From contig JACMPK010000180.1 in the NCBI GenBank assembly GCA_014377535.1, forward strand, positions 1-61,480: DNA of 61,480 bases. The letters run 5' to 3'. Position 1 is the stretch's first letter. Each line of letters starts with the position of its first letter. Position numbers and translations under genes: made by a program. This stretch comes from Gemmatimonadaceae bacterium. Lineage in GTDB: Bacteria; Gemmatimonadota; Gemmatimonadetes; Gemmatimonadales; Gemmatimonadaceae. The notes beneath the pieces were generated by a model. The model was not told the origin of the DNA and made no database searches. It was given only the letters and a program-made list of their open reading frames with translations. Below are positions 17,104 to 25,433 of this stretch, piece by piece.

Positions 17104-17968
17104 GCGTCACAACGCCGCCGCCTTGCAGCGTGAGCGGCGTGAGCGTTGCAGACGACGACCCGAGCACTGGGTGCCACGCTCGTATGGTCGCCGCGCGGCC
17201 CTGTCGCGACAGCGTGAAGCTCGCGCGACCGTCAGCATCCGAGATCGCCGCCGTGCCGGCCGGTGCGATCGCGACGTAGGCGCGTGCCCACGGCATGGTC
17301 ACCGCATGGATACCGATCACACCCGGCCTGTCGCTGCGTTGAAGCGGCACCAGCTGACCGCCGGTGATGAACGAGACGGTGTCGCTGTGCCCACTCCCTG
17401 CCGCTGGCACCACGATCAGCGTGTCGGTGCGCTTGTCTTCCATCAACAGCTGCACCGTGCTGCCGGGCACGGCGAGCTGCATGCGCGGCTGCAGGCGGCA
17501 CCGCTCCAGTCGCACCGTGGGCCGACGCTCCACCGGCGGGGCGGCAGCTGGCACCACCGGCACGTCGCCTTCCATCCACAGCAGCACACCAGCCACGGCA
17601 TCGCCACGATGTGCGACGAGTGTGTCCCTGAACGTCGCGCCACACGATGCGGCGAGCCGCTGCGGACCGATGATCGTGTCCGTCGGTGTGAAGCCGGCGA
17701 ACAGCACGCGGACCTGCACCACGGTGCCACCGGATGCACCGTTCGCCATCACGCGCGCAAGCTGCATCTGCGGCATCGGCTGTGCGCGCGACGACGACGA
17801 CACGGCAACCCCGCCTGCAGCGCCCACTGTCGGCGCGTTGCGCGCGCTGGCCGTATCGGGCTTGTCGTCACGGTCGCATGACATCGCCGCGACGGCGATG
17901 CCTACGCACAGCGCGATGCGTCGAGCACCTGCCCGACTCGTCATCGCGCCTGCCCCTGCACGCGACAT
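17087..17968 (-). CDS. cupredoxin-like lipoprotein with carboxypeptidase-regulatory-like tail
   Basis: A 293-residue exported protein: hydrophobic leader ending in the lipobox-like VAAMSC (cysteine near residue 31), then a beta-rich domain. The segment ERCRLQPRMQLAVPGSTVQL and the later DRPGVIGIHAVTMPWARAYV align by eye with cupredoxin-like 'methylamine utilization' proteins, and ISDADGRASF is a carboxypeptidase-regulatory-like turn. The usual Cys-His-Met copper ligands are not conserved (His, Met and Ala at those places), so copper binding is doubtful. The ATG at 17968 overlaps the upstream stop (TGATG). It is the last gene of the M24-CDF-DUF2490 operon. Confidence is moderate for fold, low for function. 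Confidence 0.65.
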   Translation of the reverse strand: MSRAGAGAMTSRAGARRIALCVGIAVAAMSCDRDDKPDTASARNAPTVGAAGGVAVSSSSRAQPMPQMQLARVMANGASGGTVVQVRVLFAGFTPTDTIIGPQRLAASCGATFRDTLVAHRGDAVAGVLLWMEGDVPVVPAAAPPVERRPTVRLERCRLQPRMQLAVPGSTVQLLMEDKRTDTLIVVPAAGSGHSDTVSFITGGQLVPLQRSDRPGVIGIHAVTMPWARAYVAIAPAGTAAISDADGRASFTLSRQGRAATIRAWHPVLGSSSATLTPLTLQGGGVVTLTFRR

Positions 17969-18684
17969 CACCGAAGCGGCACGGAGGTGCGGAACGTCAG
18001 CAACAGCGCATGGTTCATCTCGAAGCCGCCGCGTCGGGTGATCCGCTGCAACCCATAGCCGGTCTCGAGGCGATTGTGCTTCGACAGCTGTCGTCCGATC
18101 ACGGCCTGCGTGCGTGTCTGCTCGAGCATCGCCACGCGCGCACGCGCCGGCAGCACGTTCACCAAAAATTCCTGCGATACCGCGGCATACCACCGTCCAT
18201 CCGTGGTGAGCGAACGCTGGACACGATCCTGTCGCCGCAACCGGACGATGCTGGGCTGCCAGTCGGCGTCAACGGGCGCCAGGTCGCCGACGGCATGCAA
18301 CAGTCGCAACTCCGCGCGCGTGCGATCGGACCAGGTGTACGTGCCAGCCTTCCGCGTGCCGCTCACCTGCAGCCACGGACGCAGTTCCATGACGTTGGAT
18401 CGCGCTGGGAACTCGCCATAACGATTGCTCGACGAACCGCCCAGCGCCACGGTCGCGCGCCACTGCTTCGATAGGTCACGCGTGATGCCGACAGCCCCGA
18501 GCTTGATCTGCCACACGTCTCCGTATTCGGCGCGACGACCCTGCAGATCCCAGTACAGCGACGTCTTCGACGCCATGCGCTGGTCACCGAAAACCGCACC
18601 CCAGATCATCGCGTCATGCTCCACCCCCTGCGCGCCGCAGGGCGATGCGAGCAGCAATGCGAGACTCAGCGTGCGCAGCTGCAT
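17968..18684 (-). CDS. DUF2490 family outer-membrane protein
   Basis: A 238-residue protein with a Sec signal peptide ending near CGAQG (residue 20) and a body of alternating amphipathic beta strands rich in W, Y and R, ending in a hydrophobic-aromatic strand (HALLLTFRTSVPLR). This matches the DUF2490 family, predicted small outer-membrane beta-barrels. It starts immediately after the CDF gene's stop (TGA-ATG) and its own stop overlaps the next start (TGATG), so it is co-translated with both neighbours. The tie to the metal transporter is context only. Confidence 0.75.
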   Translation of the reverse strand: MQLRTLSLALLLASPCGAQGVEHDAMIWGAVFGDQRMASKTSLYWDLQGRRAEYGDVWQIKLGAVGITRDLSKQWRATVALGGSSSNRYGEFPARSNVMELRPWLQVSGTRKAGTYTWSDRTRAELRLLHAVGDLAPVDADWQPSIVRLRRQDRVQRSLTTDGRWYAAVSQEFLVNVLPARARVAMLEQTRTQAVIGRQLSKHNRLETGYGLQRITRRGGFEMNHALLLTFRTSVPLR

Positions 18685-19611
18685 TCAGTCTGGATTCCGT
18701 AAAAGAAGTTTCGTTGCATCGCCATCGTGCGGTTCCATGTGCACCAGCACGCCGAGCACCTGCGGCGAGGCAGCGCGAATCGAGCTCTTCACCTTCCCGC
18801 TGACCACATGCGCCTCCTCGAGCGACATCGCCGGATCCGCCTGCACATGGATGTCCACCCAGTAACCGCGACCTGCACGCCGCACTGCCATCTTCTCGAT
18901 CGCGCGGACGTCATCGACCGCTGTTGCGGCACTGCGTATCGCAGCCACGACGTCGGGCGATGCCACGCGATCCATCAGGTCGGCGACGGCGGTGCGCAGC
19001 AGCCCGACACCATTGAATGCGATGATGCCGGCAGCGGCAAGCGCCGCCCAGTCGTCGGCACTTTCCCAACCGTCGCCGCCGATCAGCGCCACGGCAATGC
19101 CGACGAACGCTGCGGCCGACGTCAATGCATCGCTGCGATGGTGCTGCGCGTCGGCGGCCAGCGCCGTGCTCCCCTCGGCCAGCGCGATGCGTCGCACGCG
19201 CTTCGTCATCAGCTCCTTCACCACGATCACGGCCGCCAGTACGCCAAGCGTCCACACTTCCGGAGCATGATGCGGCGTGCGGATCTCGTGAATCGATGCG
19301 ATGGCGATACCCACGCTCGCGAGCACCAGCAGCAGCGCGACCGATGCGCCGGCCAGCGCTTCCGCCTTGCCGAAGCCGAACGGGTATTCCTCGGTGGCGT
19401 CGCGATCGGCGATGCGCACACCCGTCCACACCGCCAGTGATCCGAATAGGTCGAACGCACTCTCGGCGGCATCGGCGACCAGCGCATACGAGTGTCCGAC
19501 GAGGCCGCCGACGAGCTTCACGGCCGTGAGCCCGATGTTGACGCCCATGCCCAGACGTGCCGCACGCGCGGCGACACCCGCGCCGCGCGGCGCTGCAGCC
19601 GGCGCTGCCAT
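18685..19611 (-). CDS. cation diffusion facilitator (CDF) metal efflux transporter
   Basis: A 308-residue metal/proton antiporter. Six membrane segments (about 20-215) carry the TM2 site ALVADAAESAFD and the TM5 site ADAQHHRSDALTS, the paired D/E-xxx-D and H-xxx-D motifs that bind the transported ion. A C-terminal cytoplasmic ferredoxin-like domain (about 220-300) includes VDIHVQADP and a late VHMEPHDGD. The family exports Zn, Fe, Co, Mn or related divalent ions; the metal cannot be assigned here. The ATG overlaps the M24 peptidase stop (TAATG). Confidence 0.92.
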   Translation of the reverse strand: MAAPAAAPRGAGVAARAARLGMGVNIGLTAVKLVGGLVGHSYALVADAAESAFDLFGSLAVWTGVRIADRDATEEYPFGFGKAEALAGASVALLLVLASVGIAIASIHEIRTPHHAPEVWTLGVLAAVIVVKELMTKRVRRIALAEGSTALAADAQHHRSDALTSAAAFVGIAVALIGGDGWESADDWAALAAAGIIAFNGVGLLRTAVADLMDRVASPDVVAAIRSAATAVDDVRAIEKMAVRRAGRGYWVDIHVQADPAMSLEEAHVVSGKVKSSIRAASPQVLGVLVHMEPHDGDATKLLLRNPD

Positions 19612-20795
19612 TACAGGCGGAACAGGTCTGCCTGCATGAAGGCCGGCGTCACGAGCACCTCGCCCGCAAGCGTGATGGCGACATTCACCTCCGTTCGCAT
19701 TCCAAACCGCCCGGGGAGATACACGCCAGGCTCCACCGAGAACAGCACGCCGGGCAGCAGGCGCCGCTCCTCGCGCGTCTCGAATCCATCCATGTGCGGG
19801 CCCGAGCCGTGCAGGTCACGCGCATCAATGGAGTGCCCCGTGCGATGCGTGAACGCTGCGCCGAATCCCGCGGTGGTGATCACGGCACGCGCCGCGTCGT
19901 CCACGTCGGCACCACGCACCATCTGCTGCGACTTCGCCGCATCGCGCACAACGGCGATGGCCGCGTCACGAGCATTACGAATCGCCGTCCACACCGGCAT
20001 GACGTCGGTATCGGCCGGTTCACCGATGGTCGCCATCCACGTCTGGTCGGCATACGGCTGGTCAGGCTCACCGGCCCACAGGTCCACCAGCAACACTGTG
20101 TCCATCGTGATCAGCGCCTGACGCTCAGGCGAAGGGTCGTGGTGTGGATTCGCACTGTTCGGCCCAACGCTCACGTTCGGTGGATGCGTGGTCACCAGCC
20201 CCTGTTCGTTGAACCGCGACACGATCCACTGCTGGAGCTCATGCTCCGTGAGCGGTGTGCCGGCGCGTGCAGCATCGGCAGCGCGGCGCTGCGCGGCAGG
20301 CGCAATCTCGGCGATGATTTCAGCCGACCGGATATGTGATGCAAGCTGAGCCTCGGTCAGCAGCGCGTAGAACTGCGTGACCAGTTCGGCGGATGTCTCG
20401 ACCGTCGCACCGCAGGCACGCACCATGTCGAGCACGCCCGCAGGCACGCGATCCAGGTACGGCACCGCGTCACCCGGCGAATACTCCATCGCCACGCGCT
20501 TGCCGTCGACGAGCGATCGCAGCTGACCTTCCAGTGACTGCCACGACTGGTACGTAAGCCGGCCCCACATTGCCGGCCACTTCCGCCACGCATCGAGCTC
20601 GATGGCGTGCACCAGTGCGACGGGCACGCCATGCGCCGGAATCCACGCCACCGCACGGCGCGAGGAAAGTCCCTCGAAGCCAAGCATGCCAGCCGCGATC
20701 GGGTTGCAGCCCTTGAACTCGTACAGCAGCCAGCCATCGAGGCCGGCGGCGCTCAGGGCCGACTGGATCTCGGGAAGTCGATGGGGTTCGCGCAT
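19611..20795 (-). CDS. M24 family metallopeptidase (Xaa-Pro aminopeptidase-like)
   Basis: A 394-residue pita-bread-fold enzyme with a creatinase-like N-terminal domain (1-165) and a metal-binding C-terminal domain. Ligand positions are visible: LLVDLWAG and YADQTW (Asp), HRTGHSID (His), FSVEPGVYLPG (Glu) and MRTEVNVAI (Glu), the complete D-D-H-E-E set. The likely role is removing N-terminal residues before proline in the cytoplasm, although some members are not peptidases. The ATG at 20795 was chosen because TAGTTT lies 6 nt upstream; a GTG at 20801 is in frame. It leads a four-gene coupled operon with the CDF transporter. Confidence 0.88.
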   Translation of the reverse strand: MREPHRLPEIQSALSAAGLDGWLLYEFKGCNPIAAGMLGFEGLSSRRAVAWIPAHGVPVALVHAIELDAWRKWPAMWGRLTYQSWQSLEGQLRSLVDGKRVAMEYSPGDAVPYLDRVPAGVLDMVRACGATVETSAELVTQFYALLTEAQLASHIRSAEIIAEIAPAAQRRAADAARAGTPLTEHELQQWIVSRFNEQGLVTTHPPNVSVGPNSANPHHDPSPERQALITMDTVLLVDLWAGEPDQPYADQTWMATIGEPADTDVMPVWTAIRNARDAAIAVVRDAAKSQQMVRGADVDDAARAVITTAGFGAAFTHRTGHSIDARDLHGSGPHMDGFETREERRLLPGVLFSVEPGVYLPGRFGMRTEVNVAITLAGEVLVTPAFMQADLFRL

Positions 20796-20801
20796 GGGCA
20801 C

Positions 20802-20807
20802 AAACTA
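20802..20807 (-). promoter_or_regulatory. -10 element TAGTTT for the M24-CDF operon
   Basis: TAGTTT lies 6 nt upstream of the ATG at 20795 on the minus strand, with no Shine-Dalgarno. Leaderless arrangement. Confidence 0.5.
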
Positions 20808-20878
20808 GTCAGGGCATGCGCGAGATGATCACGACGTGCACGTCATGGCTGCCGCGCGCCATGGCGCCAACGCAGACG

Positions 20879-21484
20879 TCAGCTGCGGCCCCATGCGGCA
20901 CGCCACTGCTGACCCGCCCCGGTACCGTCGATGCGCGTCACGACCGCGGGCACACCGGTCAGCTCCTCGAGCATCGTCGAAAGGGCAGAGGCATAGAATG
21001 CAAATCCTGCGACGGTCGAACCTTCGATGGTGACCGGGTCGCGCACCGAGAGGATCACGCTCGCACCGATCCGCTCGAGATCGGCGTCCAGATAGCGTTG
21101 GCTCAATCGACGCACCGCCGCCAGCGCCAGCGGCCGCGCCAGCATTCCCGGCATACGGCGGATCGCGCTACGTTGCAATTGCGAGACGGTATCCACCGCT
21201 TCATGCGCAAGCATTGAACCTGCCGAATCGAACACGCGATGCGCATCGCTACGCCGACCGATGAGCCGCGCGAGTGCCGCCGCTTCGTCGCGCACGGTGC
21301 GCTCATTGCGCCGCACGGCGTCGCTGTATCGCTTGATCTGTGCGTACACCGTGTCGCTGAGGCCGAGTCGTTTGGTGCGCAGTTCCTCTATGTACTCGGC
21401 TTCGACCTCGCCTTCCGGGGTGTCGACCACGCGCACTGCCTCGAGCAGGCTCAATGGAAGGCGCGCGTCTACGGTGGTGGACAT
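20879..21484 (-). CDS. hypothetical protein
   Basis: A 201-residue soluble protein that I do not recognise. It is helical through residues 1-130, with charged stretches (EVEAEYIEELRTKRLGLSD, VRRNERTVRDEAAALARLI), and has a mixed C-terminal part containing SVILSVRDPVTIEGSTVAGF. There are no cysteines, no signal peptide and no membrane segment. The ATG at 21484 is the first methionine that excludes an Arg-rich, codon-atypical extension. It is transcribed towards the M24 gene, leaving a gap of about 80 nt, and is divergent from the zinc-finger gene across 279 bp. No function is proposed. Confidence 0.6.
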   Translation of the reverse strand: MSTTVDARLPLSLLEAVRVVDTPEGEVEAEYIEELRTKRLGLSDTVYAQIKRYSDAVRRNERTVRDEAAALARLIGRRSDAHRVFDSAGSMLAHEAVDTVSQLQRSAIRRMPGMLARPLALAAVRRLSQRYLDADLERIGASVILSVRDPVTIEGSTVAGFAFYASALSTMLEELTGVPAVVTRIDGTGAGQQWRAAWGRS

Positions 21485-21763
21485 CTTCGTGGCTTTTGAA
21501 GGGTGTCCCCGACGCGTGACCGGCGTGCGGGGCGCAAGCCGGCAGACCGCCGTATGGCGAAACGTCCGGACTTCCACCGAAACTACACCGAAGCAAAAAC
21601 ATTGCCAAGCGAACCGCGCTCCCTTACCTGCACGGAACCGACACGCCCCCTCGATGCTTTTGCTCCACAGCACAACTCCGAATCACCCCGCTACCGGCAC
21701 CTGGCGCATGCCCTCTCTTCCAGCACGCGGCGACATGTATTTTTGTGTCGGCCACTCACGCGC

Positions 21764-22048
21764 ATGCTGACACGCACCGTCTTCGATTCGTTCGCGATCG
21801 CGACCTGTGGTGCTGTCCGCAGCCAGAGTTTCGCTGCGTGTGACAGCGAACTGTCCGATGCGGCACTGCGCGAGATCAATGCGCACCTGCACGAATGCGC
21901 CGCCTGCCGCGCGCGCCTGGGCGCCGACGCTTTGTTTCTGCGCGTCGTCCGCGCGGCGGCGGTGGCTTCCGAGACGGCTCCACTCTCCTTGCGTGAGCGC
22001 GTCGCCCTCGCACTCCACATGCGCACCACCGAAAACGCGCCGGCGTGA
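21764..22048 (+). CDS. zinc-finger (zf-HC2-like) protein, anti-sigma-factor-type
   Basis: A 94-residue protein with one short motif, INAHLHECAACRARLG (H-x3-C-x2-C, residues about 38-52), typical of zinc-binding anti-sigma domains (ZAS/zf-HC2). No membrane segment follows and no ECF sigma factor lies nearby, unlike a classical anti-sigma pair. Its stop overlaps the next start (GTGA), so it is translated with the DUF92 gene. It may be a soluble regulator of the downstream cluster; that is inference. A TATTTT 20 nt before the ATG could be a -10. Confidence 0.6.
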   Translation: MLTRTVFDSFAIATCGAVRSQSFAACDSELSDAALREINAHLHECAACRARLGADALFLRVVRAAAVASETAPLSLRERVALALHMRTTENAPA

Positions 22049-22854
22049 CATTGCCGCCACTCGTCGCGGCTGCACTTGGCCCCCTCGTTGCGGGGCTGGT
22101 GTGGCGGGTGGGCATGCTGACGGGGGGTGGCGCGTTGATCGCCGCCGCCTTGGGCAGTGTTGCAGCTGTCGCTGGCCTGGACTGGATGCTGCTCCTGCTC
22201 GGATTCTTTCTCACGAGCGTGGTGCTCGGTCGTCTCGGGCGCGAGGAGAAGCAGCGACGCAGTGCATCGGTGATCCAGAAGCAGGGGCCGCGCGATGCCG
22301 CACAGGTCCTTGCCAATGGCGGCATCTTCGGTCTTGGCGCAGCGGCTGCGGTCGGCGGCACACCCAGCGGAGCGGTTGCCGCCGTGGCCCTCGGCGGCCT
22401 GGCGGCGGCGATGGCCGACACCTGGGGCACCGAAATCGGGATGCTTTCGCGCACAGCCCCTCGCTCGGTGCTCACATGGGGACCACTGCAACCCGGGATG
22501 TCCGGTGGCGTGTCGCTGCTGGGCCTCGCCGCAACGGCAGGTGGTGCGCTGCTGCTGGGCCTCGCGGCGCTGCTGCTCGGTTGGACTGCACCCGTCGCGA
22601 TTGCCGCAACGCTTGGCGGCATTACCGGCGCCATGGCAGATTCACTGCTCGGTGCAACACTGCAGCATCGACGTCGATCGGCACGCACGGGACGACTCAC
22701 GGAACGCGTCACCGACCTCGATGGTACACCGACCGTTCATGCTGGTGGTCTTCGCTGGCTCGACAACGACAGCGTGAATTTCGCAGCAACTCTCATCGGT
22801 GCCGGCATGGCGTTCCAGGTCCATTTCCTCGTGACGAAGTTCGGGGCTCGATGA
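22045..22854 (+). CDS. DUF92 / VTE6-like membrane protein
   Basis: A 269-residue integral membrane protein with six to seven hydrophobic segments. DUF92 hallmarks are MADTWGTEIGMLS, PGMSGGVSLLGL, MADSLLGATLQ and NDSVNFAATLIG. The plant member VTE6 is a phytyl-phosphate kinase of the CDP-alcohol/polyprenol-kinase type; other family members are uncharacterised. The gene starts at a GTG overlapping the zinc-finger gene and ends overlapping the geranylgeranyl-reductase-like gene (ATGA). The adjacency suggests a polyprenyl-phosphate substrate shared with that reductase (inference). Confidence 0.82.
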   Translation: MTLPPLVAAALGPLVAGLVWRVGMLTGGGALIAAALGSVAAVAGLDWMLLLLGFFLTSVVLGRLGREEKQRRSASVIQKQGPRDAAQVLANGGIFGLGAAAAVGGTPSGAVAAVALGGLAAAMADTWGTEIGMLSRTAPRSVLTWGPLQPGMSGGVSLLGLAATAGGALLLGLAALLLGWTAPVAIAATLGGITGAMADSLLGATLQHRRRSARTGRLTERVTDLDGTPTVHAGGLRWLDNDSVNFAATLIGAGMAFQVHFLVTKFGAR

Positions 22855-24113
22855 GCGCGACACGCGAGACGGCACAGGCCATCGTCGTCGGCGCGGGACC
22901 GGCTGGCGCAGCGACCGCATGGGCACTCGCCTCGCAGGGCCTGGACGTGATCGTGATCGACAAGGCGCACTTCCCGCGCGAGAAGCCCTGCGCCGAGTAC
23001 CTCAGTCCGCAGGGCTCGCGCATTCTGGACGCGATGGGCGTGCTCACCGATGTCGAACAGGCCGGTGCTGCGCAGCTCGCGGGCATGCGCGTGCGCAGTC
23101 CCGATGGCGGCATCATCCACGGCGAGTTTGCCGCCAGTCATGGCTTCAGCGGCTTTCGCGATCGTGGACTCGCGCTGCGGCGTCGCCATCTGGATCCCAT
23201 CCTGCAGCGTGCGGCGACCCGGGCCGGTGCATCGATACGCGAAGGCACGTCGGTCGAGTCGCTGATCATGGTCGGCGACGCGGTGCGCGGTGTGCGAGTC
23301 CGCACCAGCGGCGGCAGCACGGAGCTGCGTGCGCCGCTGGTCGTCGGTGCCGACGGACTGCGCAGCGGCGTTGCGCGCCGGCTGGATCTCGCGGCGCGGC
23401 TGCCGTGGCCGCGACGCGTGGCCTTCGTGGCACACTTCCGCGATGTCAGCGACATTGGCGCGCACGGCGAGATGCATGTGGAGACCGACGGGTACGTGGG
23501 ACTCGCCGATGTCGGCCACGGTGAGACGAACGTCGCGATCGTCGTGCCGAAGCACCTCGCACGCGACGCCGCTGGTGACGCGGCAGGATTCATGATGCGC
23601 TGGATCGCGCGGCATCCGCAGCTCGCGCCGCGCTTCACGAATGCGACGCGTGTCAGCACTGTGGGTGTGACGGGACCTTTCGCCTCGCATGCGCGCCGCG
23701 GCTATGCCAGCGGCGCGGCACTCGTGGGCGATGCCGCCGATTTCTTTGATCCATTCACGGGCGAAGGCATCTACGCCGCGCTGCGTGGCGGCGAGCTGCT
23801 GGGAAGCTTCGCCGCCGATGCGATCCGTGCCACCAGCGAGCGGAATGCGCTGCGTGCGCTCAAGGCGTATGACGCGGCACGCGTGGCGGAGTTTCGCAAC
23901 AAGTGGCTCGTCGAGCGCGTGATCGGAGCCGCCGTGTCGTCGCCGATGCTCATGAATCACGCCGCACGCGTGCTCGGCTCACGTCGCGACCTCGCCGACA
24001 TCCTGATTGGCGTCACCGGCGACTTCGTGCCGGCATCGAGGGTGCTCAAGCCGTCGTTTCTGCTTCACTTCTTAAATCCGCGAACCTGGCGCTCGAATCG
24101 CCGAGCCGCCTGA
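22851..24113 (+). CDS. geranylgeranyl reductase family FAD-dependent oxidoreductase
   Basis: A 420-residue flavoprotein. The N-terminal Rossmann motif is IVVGAGPAGAATAWALA (about residues 10-26), followed by PREKPCAEYLSPQG, which is characteristic of the geranylgeranyl reductase/CrtI-like group. A GADGLRSGVAR motif lies near 165-175, and the second FAD motif VGDAADFFDPFTGEGIY near 295-311. Family members saturate prenyl chains (quinone, lipid or chlorophyll side chains) or act as aromatic or halogenating oxidases. The start overlaps the DUF92 stop, and a flavin reductase follows after 4 nt. Confidence 0.85.
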   Translation: MSATRETAQAIVVGAGPAGAATAWALASQGLDVIVIDKAHFPREKPCAEYLSPQGSRILDAMGVLTDVEQAGAAQLAGMRVRSPDGGIIHGEFAASHGFSGFRDRGLALRRRHLDPILQRAATRAGASIREGTSVESLIMVGDAVRGVRVRTSGGSTELRAPLVVGADGLRSGVARRLDLAARLPWPRRVAFVAHFRDVSDIGAHGEMHVETDGYVGLADVGHGETNVAIVVPKHLARDAAGDAAGFMMRWIARHPQLAPRFTNATRVSTVGVTGPFASHARRGYASGAALVGDAADFFDPFTGEGIYAALRGGELLGSFAADAIRATSERNALRALKAYDAARVAEFRNKWLVERVIGAAVSSPMLMNHAARVLGSRRDLADILIGVTGDFVPASRVLKPSFLLHFLNPRTWRSNRRAA

Positions 24114-24117
24114 ACAC

Positions 24118-24594
24118 ATGCCAATCGACAAGGATCTCTTTCGCGCCGTGCTCGGACGCTTTGCTTCCGGCGTCACCATCGTCACCACGACGGATGAGCA
24201 TGGCCACGACCATGGCATGACCGTCAGTGCCTTCTCCTCACTTTCGCTGGATCCGCCGCTGGTGCTGGTCTGCCTGGATCACAAGGCGTCGGTCTGGCCG
24301 GCGTTCGCAACGGCGGAACACTTTGCCATCAACATCCTCAGCTCCACGCAGGAAGCACTTTCGCGCCGGTTCGCAAGCAAAGACGGCAATCGCTTCGAGG
24401 GCGGGGGCTTCACGCGTGGCGCCAGCGGCGTGGCGCTGCTCGATGACACGCTCGCCTCCATCGAGTGTCATGTCACATCGCGTGTCGCGCAAGGTGATCA
24501 TTCCATCGTGATCGGCAGCGTCGAGGACGGCGCCGCGCGCGACCTGCAGCCGCTGTTGTACTACCGCGGCGGTTACGCCTCGCTCACACGCTGA
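24118..24594 (+). CDS. flavin reductase-like domain protein
   Basis: A 158-residue FMN-binding split-barrel protein of the flavin reductase family (HpaC/RutF type). Seen: FASGVTIVTTTD at the N-terminus, GMTVSAFSSLSLDPPLVLVCLD (the flavin-binding segment, residues about 33-55), FAINILSSTQE, and a C-terminal GSVEDG strand. These enzymes reduce free flavin with NAD(P)H, usually for a partner monooxygenase. It lies 4 nt after the geranylgeranyl-reductase-like gene and 11 nt before a methyltransferase, so it may feed electrons to that flavoprotein (inference). Confidence 0.88.
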   Translation: MPIDKDLFRAVLGRFASGVTIVTTTDEHGHDHGMTVSAFSSLSLDPPLVLVCLDHKASVWPAFATAEHFAINILSSTQEALSRRFASKDGNRFEGGGFTRGASGVALLDDTLASIECHVTSRVAQGDHSIVIGSVEDGAARDLQPLLYYRGGYASLTR

Positions 24595-24605
24595 GCCGCG
24601 GGACC

Positions 24606-25307
24606 GTGGGGATCTTCACGCCCGGGCGGCGGATGGGGCACGAGGTGCTCGACGAGCCCGGGGTGTCCGCGTCGCTCGTGGCGCGTTCGCATACCGACAT
24701 CGCTCGCGCGAACCTGTTGTTCGGCGGCACACGTGCGGTCATCGCGCGCGTGAAGGCCATTGCGCCGCGGCTGCCCCAGTCACCGCTCGTCGTGGATGTC
24801 GGCGCCGGCTCGGGTGACATCCTCGACGCCGTTTGTCAGACGTTGCGCGAGACCGGTCGTCGTCCACGTCCCGTGGCCGTGGATGTGGAAGTTGCACTCG
24901 CGCCCTCGGTGCGGCAGCGCGGCAGCTTCTTCATCTGTGGCTCCATCTTTGCGCTGCCTCTACCGAAGGCCTGCGCGGATCTCGTGATTGCTGCACAGGT
25001 GGTGCATCATTTTCCTCCCGATTCGCTGCCAGCCGTGTTTGTCGAGCTGAACCGCATTGCGCGGCACGCCGTCATCGTCAGCGACCTGCAGCGCAGCTGG
25101 ATTGCGGCGGCCGGCCTCTGGCTCAGCAGCTTTCCGTTGGGTTTCCATCCGGTCAGCCGGCACGACGGCGTTGTCAGCGTGTTACGTGGATTCGCGCCTG
25201 ACGAGCTACGTAGTTTTGTGGAGCTGGCCACTGGTGTTTCGCCCGACGTGCAGACGCATTTGGGATGGCGGGTGACGGCCGACTGGAATCCCGGCCACGC
25301 GACCTGA
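24606..25307 (+). CDS. class I SAM-dependent methyltransferase
   Basis: A 233-residue soluble Rossmann methyltransferase starting at GTG. The SAM-binding motif I is VVDVGAGSGDILDAV (about residues 62-76), motif II is VAVDVEVA (about 95), and LVIAAQVVHHFPP is a post-motif acidic/hydrophobic segment. The N-terminus (RRMGHEVLDEPGVS followed by the ARANLLFGG helix) resembles methyltransferases associated with polyketide or quinone pathways. The substrate is unknown. It is the last gene of the tightly spaced run before the heptanucleotide repeat. Confidence 0.85.
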   Translation: MGIFTPGRRMGHEVLDEPGVSASLVARSHTDIARANLLFGGTRAVIARVKAIAPRLPQSPLVVDVGAGSGDILDAVCQTLRETGRRPRPVAVDVEVALAPSVRQRGSFFICGSIFALPLPKACADLVIAAQVVHHFPPDSLPAVFVELNRIARHAVIVSDLQRSWIAAAGLWLSSFPLGFHPVSRHDGVVSVLRGFAPDELRSFVELATGVSPDVQTHLGWRVTADWNPGHAT

Positions 25308-25316
25308 GTGTCGCGA

Positions 25317-25372
25317 CGTGCATGACGCACGATGAACGATGAACGATGAACCATGCACGACGCACGATGTAC
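25317..25372. repeat. heptanucleotide tandem repeat (about 8 units)
   Basis: Eight consecutive 7-nt units: three exact GATGAAC copies at 25331-25351, flanked by CGTGCAT, GACGCAC, CATGCAC, GACGCAC and GATGTAC. The array lies between the methyltransferase and the SRPBCC gene and crosses no gene. The unit is far too short for a CRISPR repeat. Confidence 0.75.
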
Positions 25373-25433
25373 GCACGAAGCACCATGGGCATGGCGCACA
25401 CGACGGCACCCGAAGGTCCACACGATCGCCCAC

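Noticed and set aside
18911-19429. Arg-rich minus frame within the CDF gene
   Set aside because: Frame-shifted shadow of the transporter.
25317-25372. Heptamer array as a CRISPR
   Set aside because: Unit is 7 nt with no unique spacers and no cas genes.
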